A stretch of DNA of 64,000 bases from Diplonema japonicum. Taxonomy: Eukaryota; Euglenozoa; Diplonemea; Diplonemida; Diplonemidae. A model generated the notes under the pieces. That model was not told where the DNA came from. It ran no database searches and was given only the letters and a program-made list of their open reading frames with translations. The stretch lies in the NCBI GenBank assembly GCA_964019335.1, contig OZ025679.1:124001-188000 (forward strand), written 5' to 3'. Of this stretch, positions 28,812-38,455 are shown piece by piece. Position 1 is the stretch's first letter. Each line of letters opens with the position of its first letter. The translations under genes and the position numbers were made by a program.

Positions 28812-30492
28812 GGACTCAAGAAGATGGCAATAAGCGGGACAGTTGTGAAGTGGGTGACGGGGAAGGGGTTCGGGTTCGTGAAGGAGAAGGAGGGGGAGCA
28901 GGAGTACCACGTGAGCAGCGAGAACCTGGTAGGGGGGAGCCGGCTGCAGGAGGGTGGGGAGGTGCAGTTCGACGAGGAGACTTCGGCGCCGAAGACGAAG
29001 CGGGAGAAGGAGCACGCGGAGGCGGGGAAGAAGCGGGGGACGAACGTGAGCGGGGCTGGGGTGATCGCGAGCACGCAGGGGAGCCTGATCGGGACGGTGT
29101 GCGAGTGGTGCCCTGCGAAGAACTACGGGTTCATCCTGGGGACGGACGGGTCGAAGACGTACGTGCACGTGTCGGCCTTTGACGGGGCGCGCCTGCAGCC
29201 CGGGAAGGCGGTGACCTACGACATGGAGGACGTGGCGCACAAGAGCGGGAGGCAGGTGGCGGTGAACGTGGCTGGGTCGGCGGTGCAGGCTCGTGGGGCG
29301 GTTCGCGGGATCGTGAAGTCGTGGCTGCAGGGGAAGGGTTACGGGTTCGCTGAGGACGGGAGCGGGGCGGAGGTCTTCGTCCACTCGAGCGCCATCAACA
29401 ACGGCTGGCTCATGCAGGGGAAGGAGATCTTCTACGATTTGGAGCAGCGTGCGGATGCTGACGCGGAGGGCGGGAAGTTCTCCGCCGTGAACGTGACAGG
29501 GCAGGCTGTCAGGGACCACGACGGGGGCTCCAAGGGGGTGAAGGGAGGAGGCTTCAAGGGAGGGAAGGGTGGGAAGGGGGCCTTCGGGAGGAAGGGGGGA
29601 AAGAATGCTAAAGGTGGTGGTGGTGGTGGTGGTGGTGGTCTCGCAGCGAGGATGCATGCAGAAGGGAAGAGGAAGGACGTGGACGGGAGCTGGTACACCC
29701 GCGATGACTTCGTGAAGCAGTACGGAGGGACCTCCGAGTGGGACGCCAAGGAGACCAGGCAGTCCCCCGCCAACGGGAAGATGTACACTCGGGAGAAGTT
29801 CGTGGTATGCAAAGGCTGACTTTAAAAAAAGAAAGAAGAAGACAAGACAAGACAAAAAAACAAAACAAAAAAAAAATAATTAATAAACACCAGGAACACT
29901 TCGGAGGAACAACCGAGTGGGATGCAGCACTCACTCCGTCTTCCGCCCCTTACGCTGGTGGTGCAAGGGGCAGGGGTGGTGGGAAGGGCAGAGGAGGAAA
30001 GGGGAGAGGCCAGATGAAGAAGGAAGCAATGGAAATGTAGGAAAAAAAAAAAAGAAAACTAATCCCAGGAATGAAGAGTGAAAAAGTGTAATTACCCCCC
30101 ACCCCACCACACTCTGACTTTCATTTGCATTTTTTTTTTGGGGCAAGAACACAGTAACAACAAAATAAAGTTGATAGTTCAAAAAAAAAAAAAAAAAAAG
30201 TTGTGTTCCCCCCCCTCCCCCCGATCCCTTTTTTCCCAGTGTTTGATCCAGGGCCTTGCCCGTCATAGTTTCCCACAAGTTTTTAAACCTTTCAAGAATG
30301 GGCACATGGGCAACCCTGCCCTACTTCACGGCAGAAACCTTTCATGTGATTTACTTGCAAAATATTTATTTCCATCGTTCTCCTTATTTTTGTTATTTTT
30401 ATCTCTATTCTTTACTTACCACGAGACCAACCTTACCCACCATCTCCTCACGAAACAGTGGGGTACAAAAAGAAAATCTATTTTACAGAGAC

Positions 30493-30529
<37 letters not shown>

Positions 30530-30734
30530 CTTTTTTTTCTTTCTTTTTTTTTTTTGACCACCTTCGTTGAGTGGGAAAAAAAAAAAAAAAAAGAAAGAGA
30601 AGCATAATGAACAGCAATGCATCGAGACCCCATTGAGCCTTTGCTCGTGTGGTTGCTGGGCGGGCTGCTCTTATAGCCTTCACATACGTACCCTATTTGA
30701 GTTTTAAGTCAAAAAAAAGAGCCGAGTCTTTAGG
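28812..30734 (+). repeat. Segmental duplication, copy 2 (cold-shock gene)
   Basis: Same block as 18845-20768, in direct orientation, about 10 kb apart. Spacing to copy 1 is constant (9967 bp) until the homopolymers after the CDS, where run lengths differ. Related but diverged sequence continues to about 31065. Confidence 0.9.
28824..30040 (+). CDS. Triple cold-shock-domain RNA-binding protein, copy 2
   Basis: Exons are 28824-29804 and 29894-30040 (375 residues). The encoded protein is identical to the copy at 18857, including the Gly run and the split C-terminal YTRxxFV motif. The intron at 29805-29893 is also conserved, so this is a DNA-level copy and not a processed retrocopy. The 5' flank differs completely upstream of about 28812, so the two copies must use different trans-splice acceptors. 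Here the candidate AG lies a few bases before the ATG, in ACTCAAG. A longer frame upstream of the ATG belongs to other sequence and is not counted. Confidence 0.85.
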
Positions 30735-30939
30735 TTGTTTTCACGAACAAGCAGCTTTCCCTGCAGAAAATCAATAAATGGTGATTTGGTGACTATCAAT
30801 GTCCCATGAACACCCTTCCAAAAGAAATAGGAAGAAAACGGGAATAAAAAAAAATTAACGAACTGACCGTCGCGCAATGGGGCCGGTGCCAAGACGCTAC
30901 TGTGCCATTACACTTTACAGCTCACTTTGATGGTGAGGC

Positions 30940-31060
30940 TCGCCGCAGTCGGGTGGCTTCACCCTGAAACCGTACATCATGCTGAGAGGCTGACACAGCC
31001 CATATCATCTGCTTAAATGAGGAAATACTGCGAGCGGCCCAAAGAGGCGGCAATGCATAT
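30940..31060. repeat. Fourth copy of the ~110-bp structured repeat
   Basis: This matches 20878-21005 with few changes, downstream of the second cold-shock copy. It shows that the original duplication was longer than the 1.9-kb near-identical block. Confidence 0.7.
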
Positions 31061-31264
31061 ATAGCCCTGTACTTCTCAAAAGGGTTTTGATGCAGTGTGA
31101 GGCTACCAGCAACAAAAGGTTCTCTTTGAATGGCTTCACACTAACGGAACGGCACGCTGAGAGACTGACACAGGACGCTTTGGCGTTCCTGATGTTGGCT
31201 CACTAACACTCAACACCAGCGCTTTGAAAAATACTTGTTTTCTTTTCTTTTTTTTTTTTTTTTT

Positions 31265-32519
31265 GTCTATCTTTTTTTTTTTTTCTCCCTCCTTTTCTTT
31301 GTTTCTTCGTTATGTGTTACAAGTAGTCCCTAGCACGAGATCCGTCGGGTGGCGAGGGCCATGACGGCAGCCGAGCTAGCAGACGGGAGGGACTCCTACG
31401 ACGGCATGCCGGAAGGAGCCGACCCGGACACGAACGTGTGGTGGAGGTCACTCTCGGGCAACCCAGTGGCGGCGTACCGATTGAGGAGGCTGATTGCAGG
31501 AGCGGTGTTTGCGGTCTACCCGGGAGCGGGGCGTGGCGCAGGAACCGAACAACCCGCTGCAGCACCTCTGCGACGTGTGTGAGGAACGGTTCGGCAGCTC
31601 ACGGAGGTGCTGGAACACGCCCTCTGGCGATGCGAGCCGGGTGACGCGGTGCGGAGCAAGATGGAGTACGCGAACCTGGACCCGGCAGCTATGCCGAAGG
31701 CGACGAGGCTCCATGGGGTGGTGCCCAGAGGCTGCCAAGACAAGCCAAGGGCCTTACTGGTGCAGAAGTACCTGCTGGAGGTAGTCACGCGGAGGGATGC
31801 AGCGGTGGAAGCGAACCGCGCACTGCAGATACAAGCTTACCCGTGGCGGGCGGTCGTGACGGGGAGGGCGCACCCGACGCCGACGGTGTCTGAACTACGA
31901 AGGCTGGGGGCGTCAGGAACGGTGATGGACAAGCTGCTGGGGCCGGTGCTGAGATGGTTGGGAGGCCTGCTGTGGGATGACGCGCCTGGTCGGCACACGG
32001 CGGTGACAACGTTAGAGCTGGCCCTCGACTTCGAGAGGGAGATGGAGCTGCCGCTGGACGACGGCGGGGAAGTGGGCAAGGTGGAGGACCTGGGCGTCAA
32101 GGCAAGGAGGCTGAGGTATGTGCTGAGACGAGTCCAGGACCTGTACCACGCTGATGGCAGAGGGGTAGCGTTCCCAGCGGCGCGAGTGGAGCGCGTCAAC
32201 TCCCTACGCTGTATCGGAGGACCGACCACACACGGGTATGACAGGAGGCCAGTACTCCCGGAACGAACCATGAGTAGCATCGAAGGCTTGCGGGACAGGT
32301 ACCTGTCGCAGACACCGACAAGGCTGCCCCGCAGTATGACCACCGCAGTAGGAACCCGCCAGAGCCCCCAGAACGGGGACAACGGGGACTAAGCGCAGCT
32401 CGGCCGGTGAGCGCAAAAACGCATACCTTAAAAGAATAGTTTTTTTTTTTTTTGTCTATCTTTTTTTTTTTTCTCCCTCCTTTTCTTTGTTTCTTCGTTA
32501 TGTGTTACAAGTAGTCCCT
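31265..32519 (+). mobile_element. 5'-truncated LINE-like retroelement with long target-site duplications
   Basis: Direct repeats 31265-31331 and 32454-32519 (about 67 bp, differing by one T in a T run) flank a GC-rich insert 31332-32453. The insert encodes the tail of a non-LTR polyprotein: a C-x2-C (HLCDVC) followed after a frameshift by EHALWRC, the usual zinc-knuckle region after reverse transcriptase. A 260-residue C-terminal part ends at 32392. No reverse transcriptase core is present, so it is dead on arrival. Confidence 0.65.
31607..32392 (+). pseudogene. C-terminal part of a LINE-like polyprotein
   Basis: An open frame of about 260 codons lies inside the truncated element. It begins after the frameshift with EHALWRC, half of the zinc-knuckle, then LHGVVPRGCQDKPRALL and an Arg-rich region ending QSPQNGDNGD. 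A segment homologous to ATRLHGVVPRG is found again at 37263. The initiating Met is arbitrary; the true protein started far upstream in an intact element. Codon use is much more GC-rich than the flanks. Confidence 0.55.
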
Positions 32520-33242
32520 TTTATGAGGTAAAAGGTTTTGTGACCGTTGCATGAATTTCTTTTTTTTTTTTCCCCTTCTCCTTTTTTGTTTCCCCGCTAG
32601 TGTGCACACAAGCGACGGAATAGTTTTCTTGTCCAGTCTGTGCAAATGCAGCGTCTTTTTTTTATAGTAGTAGTAGACCGGTCTTTACAAATAAAAAGGG
32701 GTAGCGGGTTTGTACAGCAATTCGCAAAGTATCGGCAACTCATTGTGTTTTGAGTTTACGGTGCGAATTACGTTGTCTCCCCCTTCCCCCCCCCCCCCCC
32801 CCCCCCCCTTGTGTATAAGGTGCTCACAGAATAGAAAACACTTTTTAACTGGGGGTGCGAATGATGTTTTTTTTTTAAGTAGGTGAAGCTCACGGGGCAG
32901 GGTTGTGAACCTCCTCAAGCTCGGTCTTCGATGCGGCCTGCTTCAATGTTTTTTTTTTTTCTTGTACAGATTTCTTGTGTTCCCCCCCACCCCGCCCCCT
33001 TCCTAATCACTCGTTGTTGTTCCTTTTCAAAAAAAAAAAAAAAAAAAAAAAAAGGATTTTGTTATTGTGTCCTCCCAATCGCTCATATTGCTGCGGAAAT
33101 ACGGCATAACCTTTTAAAGGGGCCAAAAAGAAAAGTGCTATAGCCATTCTCTCGATGGCTTGCGCCAGGTTACCAACCTGACCTTCGACCGCTTCCTGGG
33201 TCTCCCACGTTTCCCCATAGGTTTTTGAGAAGGCTACAAAAA
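32520..33242. other. Spacer with pyrimidine tracts
   Basis: The spacer contains C(n) near 32787-32808, A runs, and a fragment at 32880-32925 resembling 21771-21820 (GGTGAAGCTCACG...CCTCCTCAAGCTC). A putative acceptor CCCATAG ends at 33220. No gene is supported. Confidence 0.55.
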
Positions 33243-34106
33243 ATGGCGCTGGTGCATTCTGAAGGAGCAGCAAGCGAGAGGGGAGCCAGCGGGGGGTTGG
33301 TGGGGCTGGCTGAAGTAGTTCCACAACCCGGGAGAGAGAATCAGTACGTTGAAGAGTTCGAGAGGGCATTGCAAGAAGGACAAATGGTAGAGGCGAGGCA
33401 AATGCAGGGCAGCGACAACGAGGCTGTCACGTGCGGAATGCAGTGGTTCGAGGGAGAAGGGCTGACGACCCTGAGGCTAGGGATGAAGCTTTGCGTGTCG
33501 CTAGCACTCTTTATCGCATACGGTGCGTCAGACGCCGAGCAGTGCAAGATGGATTTGAAAAGCTGGTTGCTAGTCGGCGGCATCGTTATGTTCGTTGTAG
33601 CGCTGCTGTGCCTCGCTGTCACCACGTGTTTCCACAAACTGATCTTTCACAGAGCACCTGCATCTTCTTCGCCTGGTGAACTTATTGTTAGCACAAAATA
33701 CTTAAACAGAGCAAGCTGGGCATCAACAGGGCTGGCCGCCATGTGGGGCCTCGTGTGGTCCATTATCGCCGTTGCGAAACTGAAGAAAGGTTCGAAAAGC
33801 ACCTGCGGGAGTGCTTTTACCGCGATGGTTGTGATGGTTGCCATCAACATCCTTGTGCTGCTCTTCTTCCTGATCACTGTTGCCTCTTACTACACCAGCA
33901 CAGATACTGACGATGATGAGCCTGGCGTGCGGCCTCCTAGCGATAGGCACAAAAACCTCCCTCCGCGGCCTTCAAGGTCGGCGTCACCCCCGCAGACCAC
34001 CCTGGCCCACCTCCAACCTATTGACAGACGCATTGTCACACCGACAATCCAGCCTGTTCGTGACCCCAACCCATTAGCGGAGTTTCATATCCCGATGGCC
34101 CCATGA
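33243..34106 (+). CDS. Multi-pass membrane protein, unknown
   Basis: The product is 287 residues from the ATG at 33243. Four membrane segments are likely: about residues 82-98, 108-132, 158-178 and 195-220 (for example MVVMVAINILVLLFFLITVA). The N-terminal 75 residues and the Pro/Ser/Arg-rich C-terminal 65 residues are hydrophilic, probably cytosolic. No family signature is recognised. The upstream acceptor-like CCCATAG at 33220 supports the start. Confidence 0.6.
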   Translation: MALVHSEGAASERGASGGLVGLAEVVPQPGRENQYVEEFERALQEGQMVEARQMQGSDNEAVTCGMQWFEGEGLTTLRLGMKLCVSLALFIAYGASDAEQCKMDLKSWLLVGGIVMFVVALLCLAVTTCFHKLIFHRAPASSSPGELIVSTKYLNRASWASTGLAAMWGLVWSIIAVAKLKKGSKSTCGSAFTAMVVMVAINILVLLFFLITVASYYTSTDTDDDEPGVRPPSDRHKNLPPRPSRSASPPQTTLAHLQPIDRRIVTPTIQPVRDPNPLAEFHIPMAP

Positions 34107-34279
34107 AAAAAAAGGGAGGGGGGGGGGGATGAAAAATAAAGTAACAATAGAGTTTAGAAGTTTTAGATGTATAGAAAAAAAATCTTTTTTAACACTCCCC
34201 TTTTTTTACTCTTCTTTTTTTTTTTTTTTCGAAAAAGATTTAAAAAAAAAAAATAGGAAAGGAGGGGGAAAAAAAAAAA

Positions 34280-35377
34280 ATGAAACCCAATGGCCCTAGA
34301 AAACTATCGCTCCTGTTTAAAAAAGTCGGGATCCTACCCGAGGAAGGGGACATGATACGCGCTGTGTTCAGCACGGTGGAGGAGGTGAAGGGGGCAGGGG
34401 TGGAGGGGATGGTCGCGAGGGGGATCCCGGAGGAGGTCGCGAGGAAGGTTGCGGGAGAGGTCGAGAGAACGCTGTTCTACTGCGCGGACTGCAGAATGGT
34501 CCTGAACTCGGCCTACCAGTGCAAGATTCACCTGGAAGGCTTGCGGCATCGTAACCAACAGCTGGCTTTGATAAAAAAAGCGAGAAGCGAAGGAAGACAC
34601 TTCGAACCCTCTGGAATACAAGAAATAACTGAGGAATTCATCCCAGAAGGCCCACGCCCGCGAAAACCAAGAGGAAGAAGGGTCCGAGATCATCAACACC
34701 AACCACAACAAGCTCAATGCGAACACGAACACCATTCATGTTTAGTTCCAGGTTGTTACCTGCGAAAACTCGTCCATGAAGTCCACTGTGGATGCTCTTC
34801 TCAAGCGATAACGGAAATTATCGAAACGCTGTCGCACCCCGAAGGGGGAGAGCTTGTTGCGGAAGCGATTGTAGACACTTTGCACTGCTGCGGCGACGAC
34901 ATCATTGCTTCGATAGTGGGGCTGGTTGAAAACGTGCGGGATATGGCTGGTGAGGCAGAATGCGATGACCTTCTCATGAGGTTGTTGTTCCATTTGAGCA
35001 ATCATGTGAATTGTAGCCCAACGCATCATGACGATGACGTCCATTGCCCGGAGGAATATGAGATGATGGAGCTGCACAATGCAAGGAGCGAATTTCGTGC
35101 GTCAACTTGTTTGAATCTCTGTGTAACGTTGGTGTCGCATTCGTTAGTTCCTGAGGATTGTCTGTATTCTCAGATTCACTCAAATTTGACGCAGCATTGT
35201 CCTCCTTGCAGGAAACAGCTAGCGCGAGCTTGTAAGTTGATTCACGTTGTTACTGAGCCCCCACTTCAGTTCCTCTCTTTGTTGAAGGAGGAGCGGGCCA
35301 AACCTTTGCCTGCGTCCCTTAGAAAGTTGTTGACCGAAACCATAGCCATGTACGGCTCGATGCACGGTGCTATGTGA
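34280..35377 (+). CDS. C2H2 (U1/matrin-type) zinc-finger protein with helical C-terminal region
   Basis: The product is 365 residues. Residues 66-91 form one zinc finger, YCADCRMVLNSAYQCKIHLE...H, with the long Cys-to-His spacing of U1-type or matrin-type fingers, which often bind double-stranded RNA. An Arg/His/Gln-rich linker follows. The C-terminal 200 residues are made of amphipathic helices (ITEIIETLSHPEGGELVAEAIVDTL..., DDLLMRLLFHLSNHV...), which could be a HEAT or MIF4G-like repeat domain. That would fit an RNA-processing or translation factor, but the domain call is inference. The second half is unusually rich in Cys and His. Confidence 0.6.
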   Translation: MKPNGPRKLSLLFKKVGILPEEGDMIRAVFSTVEEVKGAGVEGMVARGIPEEVARKVAGEVERTLFYCADCRMVLNSAYQCKIHLEGLRHRNQQLALIKKARSEGRHFEPSGIQEITEEFIPEGPRPRKPRGRRVRDHQHQPQQAQCEHEHHSCLVPGCYLRKLVHEVHCGCSSQAITEIIETLSHPEGGELVAEAIVDTLHCCGDDIIASIVGLVENVRDMAGEAECDDLLMRLLFHLSNHVNCSPTHHDDDVHCPEEYEMMELHNARSEFRASTCLNLCVTLVSHSLVPEDCLYSQIHSNLTQHCPPCRKQLARACKLIHVVTEPPLQFLSLLKEERAKPLPASLRKLLTETIAMYGSMHGAM

Positions 35378-35380
35378 TTG

Positions 35381-35414
<34 letters not shown>

Positions 35415-37262
35415 TTTTGAAAAATGGCTAGCTCTTTAATTACCATCTTGGGGGGATTTTTTTTTTTTTTTTTTTTTTGTGGCTGTGTGATTTTTTTCTT
35501 GTATGTGTGCTCTGTTTTATTTTTTTTTCCCCTTCCCTTCTTTGGAGTTCGTGTGGCGGGGCAAGCTCTTGCAAAACACAAAAAAAAAAAAAAAAAAAAA
35601 AAATGAAATTATTTTGCGATGGGGTCACTAGGAGGAAATATAAAAAAAATAAAAAAAAAGAACGAAAACGAAAAAAGAATTGTTTTGGCAGAGCTTCCCC
35701 GTTTCCCCTTATTTTAGACAAAGAAGGGAGGAGGGTAGGGCCGTACGAGATGAAAAAAAAAAAAAAAAAAAAAAAAAGGAAGGTGTGGACAGCCGGGTTT
35801 TTTTTTCTTTTTATTTTTCTCTTTTTTTTTTCCTTCCCCCTTTTCAAAAAGAAAAAAAAAGAACACTTTTATGCAAACTTACCGAGTAGTTTTTTTTCCC
35901 TCTCTCGTGAAGGCAGCATACAAATCGTCATTACCATTTTTTTATTTTTATTTTGCTTATTATTATCACGTGTTTTTTAAATTGATAAGTTTTTTTAAAT
36001 AAAGACTTAAGCGGGGGGAAAAAAAAAGAATCTGAAATTTTCGACCTTGATTATTTAACAGCTTAATAAAGTGGAAAAAAAAAGATCTTTTTTTTTCCTT
36101 AGGAGAAATCAAAAAAAAAAAGATTATTTTTAAAATCTAAGTTTGACTTGTTTGAGAACTTAAAGTTAAAGATTTTTTTTTTCTTCAACTTACTTCTTTT
36201 TTTAAAAATACAGTATTCGAGAAAAAGAAAAAAAAATGATTCTACTTTCTTGTAACACAAAAAGGAATCGTTCTCCAGTCCCCCCTCTCAGAAATCTTAC
36301 GGAGGCGGTAAAAAAAAAGAAGAAAAGAAATTCACTTTTTTGGCGTTCCTGTCTAACCACAGGTTTACGTTGTCATTTTTTTTTTTTCTTTTTTAAACAG
36401 TGCGCGCTTCTCTGCACACTGGGAAAAAAACAAAAAAAAAATTTTTTTTTCGAGTTTTATTTTTTTTTATTTTTTTTTCAGGTGGTGGGGATAACATGAA
36501 AATATAAGAAAAACATCAGATGTGTTGTTCACTGTTGACCTCCTCGTCGGTCATCACCGGTAGCGCCCGAGTGGAAGAACATAATGCAGATGCTCAGGGT
36601 GACGAACAGGCAGCAAACTGCACGAGCGCAGAATCTTGGTTACCCGGGACGCACCGGCTGGGGTTGAGCTGTACACCGCACGCATTAAGGACACGACGCG
36701 GAACGCAGAAGAAGCTACAGCTCGGCCGCAGCGCGCCCCCGTAATCAAGTAGACAGTTCTTGTGCAGGGCGCCGCCAACACCGGCCTCCTTTAACTCATA
36801 TATATTTTTATTTTATAAATATGTGTGACGTAGTGAACCGTATTCATTCCCACGGTATAGTTCCTATTTTGATAAGAAAAAAAAAGAAGAACCCCCCCCT
36901 TTTTTTTTCCTCTCTCTTTTTTAGCCACTTCTTCCCCTTTATTTTCTCTCTTTCATTCTATTCCTCTCTAGTTCGCTCCTTCTCGATCTTTCCCCCCCCC
37001 CCCCCCATTCTCTCTGAACCGCCATTCACCCCCCTTTTTTTTCACCCCCCTTCTTATTTCCCCTTCATTTCTTAAAAGAAGAGGAAACATGATCCAAAGA
37101 AGAAAAAAGTTCGGCACACAAAAAAAAAAAATTACATCTATCTCATTTTTTTTTTCTTTTTTTCTTTTTTTATTACTCGCAGTATTATTATTATTAGGAC
37201 GTCCCAGAGCAGGGATTTCCTTTTATCCTCTTTATTTTTTTGTTTGTTTGTTTCTACCGAAC
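35378..37262. other. 1.9-kb low-complexity spacer with a GC-rich island
   Basis: This is mostly A and T runs, including A(n) at 35387-35411 and T(n) near 35460. One GC-rich island (36560-36760) stands out and is listed separately. No credible gene. Confidence 0.6.
36560..36760 (+). mobile_element. Possible LINE-like relic (GC-rich island)
   Basis: The base composition is unlike its flanks. One frame reads SKLHERRILVTRDAPAGVEL and continues to a stop after RPQRAPVIK, resembling the end of a retroelement polyprotein. The frame is interrupted upstream by a stop. Assignment is tentative. Confidence 0.3.
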
Positions 37263-37405
37263 GCGACAAGCAAGCTCCACGGGGTAGTGCTCAGGGGTAA
37301 CAAGAACGTAACGACCCTGAGGGATGCGGTGGTGAATGCAAGGCAGGTCCAACAGTGGATTGTGGCAGGCATCTCGACGTCGCACGGACACGACAGGAGC
37401 CCTTG

Positions 37406-37447
<42 letters not shown>
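37263..37447 (+). mobile_element. LINE-like 3' end with poly(A) tail
   Basis: The frame 37263-37406 reads ATSKLHGVVLRG and onward to a stop, matching ATRLHGVVPRG of the element at 31332. It is followed at once by about 42 A residues, as for a retroposed 3' end. The A run ends three bases before the LipB start codon. Confidence 0.5.
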
Positions 37448-37449
<2 letters not shown>

Positions 37450-37450
37450 A

Positions 37451-38230
37451 ATGACGATGCGAACCTTACAGGTTGTAAACCTGGGCAGAAAAGGGTACCG
37501 GGAGGTGTTGAAAACACAAGAAGACATTTTCGAAAAACGAAAGGCAGGCATAGTCGGCGACACAGTTCTCGTGGTGGAGCACAGCCCGTCGGTGGTCACC
37601 GTGGGGAACAGAGAACAGGGGCGCGAGGACATCCTGGACGGCAGTATAGACGTGGTAAAAATAAAAAGAGGGGGCCGTGCAACCTGGCACGGTGCTGGCC
37701 AGTTAACCATGTACCCCATTGTAAACTTCAAAGAGCTGGAAAAGCTAGGTGGAGGGCGGGGCAAAGGCGGCTTGGTCCACTGGTGGGTATCTTGTCTTGA
37801 GAAAACGATTTTAAATTTTCTACAAGCGCACAACGTACAGGGCTGGACCTGCGACGATGTCGGGGTTTGGGTAGGGGGCCCTGTGAACCCAACCCCCACC
37901 ACACCTTTTAACCCTTTGCTTGAGAAAATTCCAGAAGCCGATCGCATTTCTGCCCTTCACGGCTCACAGAGAAAAATTGCGGCCATCGGCGTCCAGCTTT
38001 CAAGGTACTGCTCCATGCACGGTATCGCCATCAACATCAACCCTGACCTCAACGAGTTTAAAGCCATTGTACCCTGCGGGCTCTCGACCCCGGTCACTGC
38101 CCTTGCCCACGAGCTCCCCACCCCCGATCTTTCCCTCACCGCTTCCGACTGCATCCCTCAACTCATCTCTTCCTTCGTGAGTAGCCTTGGCACCTTAGAA
38201 CCCATAGATGTAACCATTGGAACACTTTAG
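37451..38230 (+). CDS. LipB: Lipoyl(octanoyl) transferase
   Basis: The product is 259 residues. The enzyme moves octanoyl from acyl carrier protein to lipoyl domains of 2-oxoacid dehydrogenases and the glycine cleavage H protein, usually in mitochondria. Family marks are present: GGRATWHGAGQLTMYPI, the substrate-binding KIAAIGVQLSRYCSMHGIAI with the catalytic Lys, and IVPCGLST with the catalytic Cys. A small insertion (Gly/Pro-rich, about residues 135-155) lies before the Lys motif. A classic N-terminal targeting peptide is not obvious. The start codon directly follows a retroelement-like poly(A) tract, so the trans-splice acceptor is hard to place; an ATG further in is possible but would lose conserved sequence. 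Confidence 0.88.
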   Translation: MTMRTLQVVNLGRKGYREVLKTQEDIFEKRKAGIVGDTVLVVEHSPSVVTVGNREQGREDILDGSIDVVKIKRGGRATWHGAGQLTMYPIVNFKELEKLGGGRGKGGLVHWWVSCLEKTILNFLQAHNVQGWTCDDVGVWVGGPVNPTPTTPFNPLLEKIPEADRISALHGSQRKIAAIGVQLSRYCSMHGIAININPDLNEFKAIVPCGLSTPVTALAHELPTPDLSLTASDCIPQLISSFVSSLGTLEPIDVTIGTL

Positions 38231-38455
38231 AAATAGACTTGAATTGGTCGCTCTCCGTGACTGGTAAAGGTTCTAAAGGAAGACCCCCTCTTTCCCTTTG
38301 AAAATCCTCTGAGGAAGATTCTTCTTTTATATATATATATGTACCCTCAACAACAACAAAAGACGTCATCATTTCCCTCTAGAAGGGGGAGAGGAGGAGG
38401 GGAACGACGGAAGAAAGAAAGAAAAAAAGGAAACAAAAAAAAAAAGAGATAAAAA

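Noticed and set aside
28599-28823. N-terminal extension of the second cold-shock copy upstream of 28824
   Set aside because: The first copy has unrelated sequence there, and the shared ATG directly follows the duplicated boundary.
35424-35980. Plus- and minus-strand frames made of Phe or Lys runs
   Set aside because: They are translations of homopolymers in spacer sequence; many similar ones occur across the window.
37089-37406. 105-codon gene upstream of LipB
   Set aside because: The first half is homopolymer-coded and the second half is a retroelement tail in another frame.
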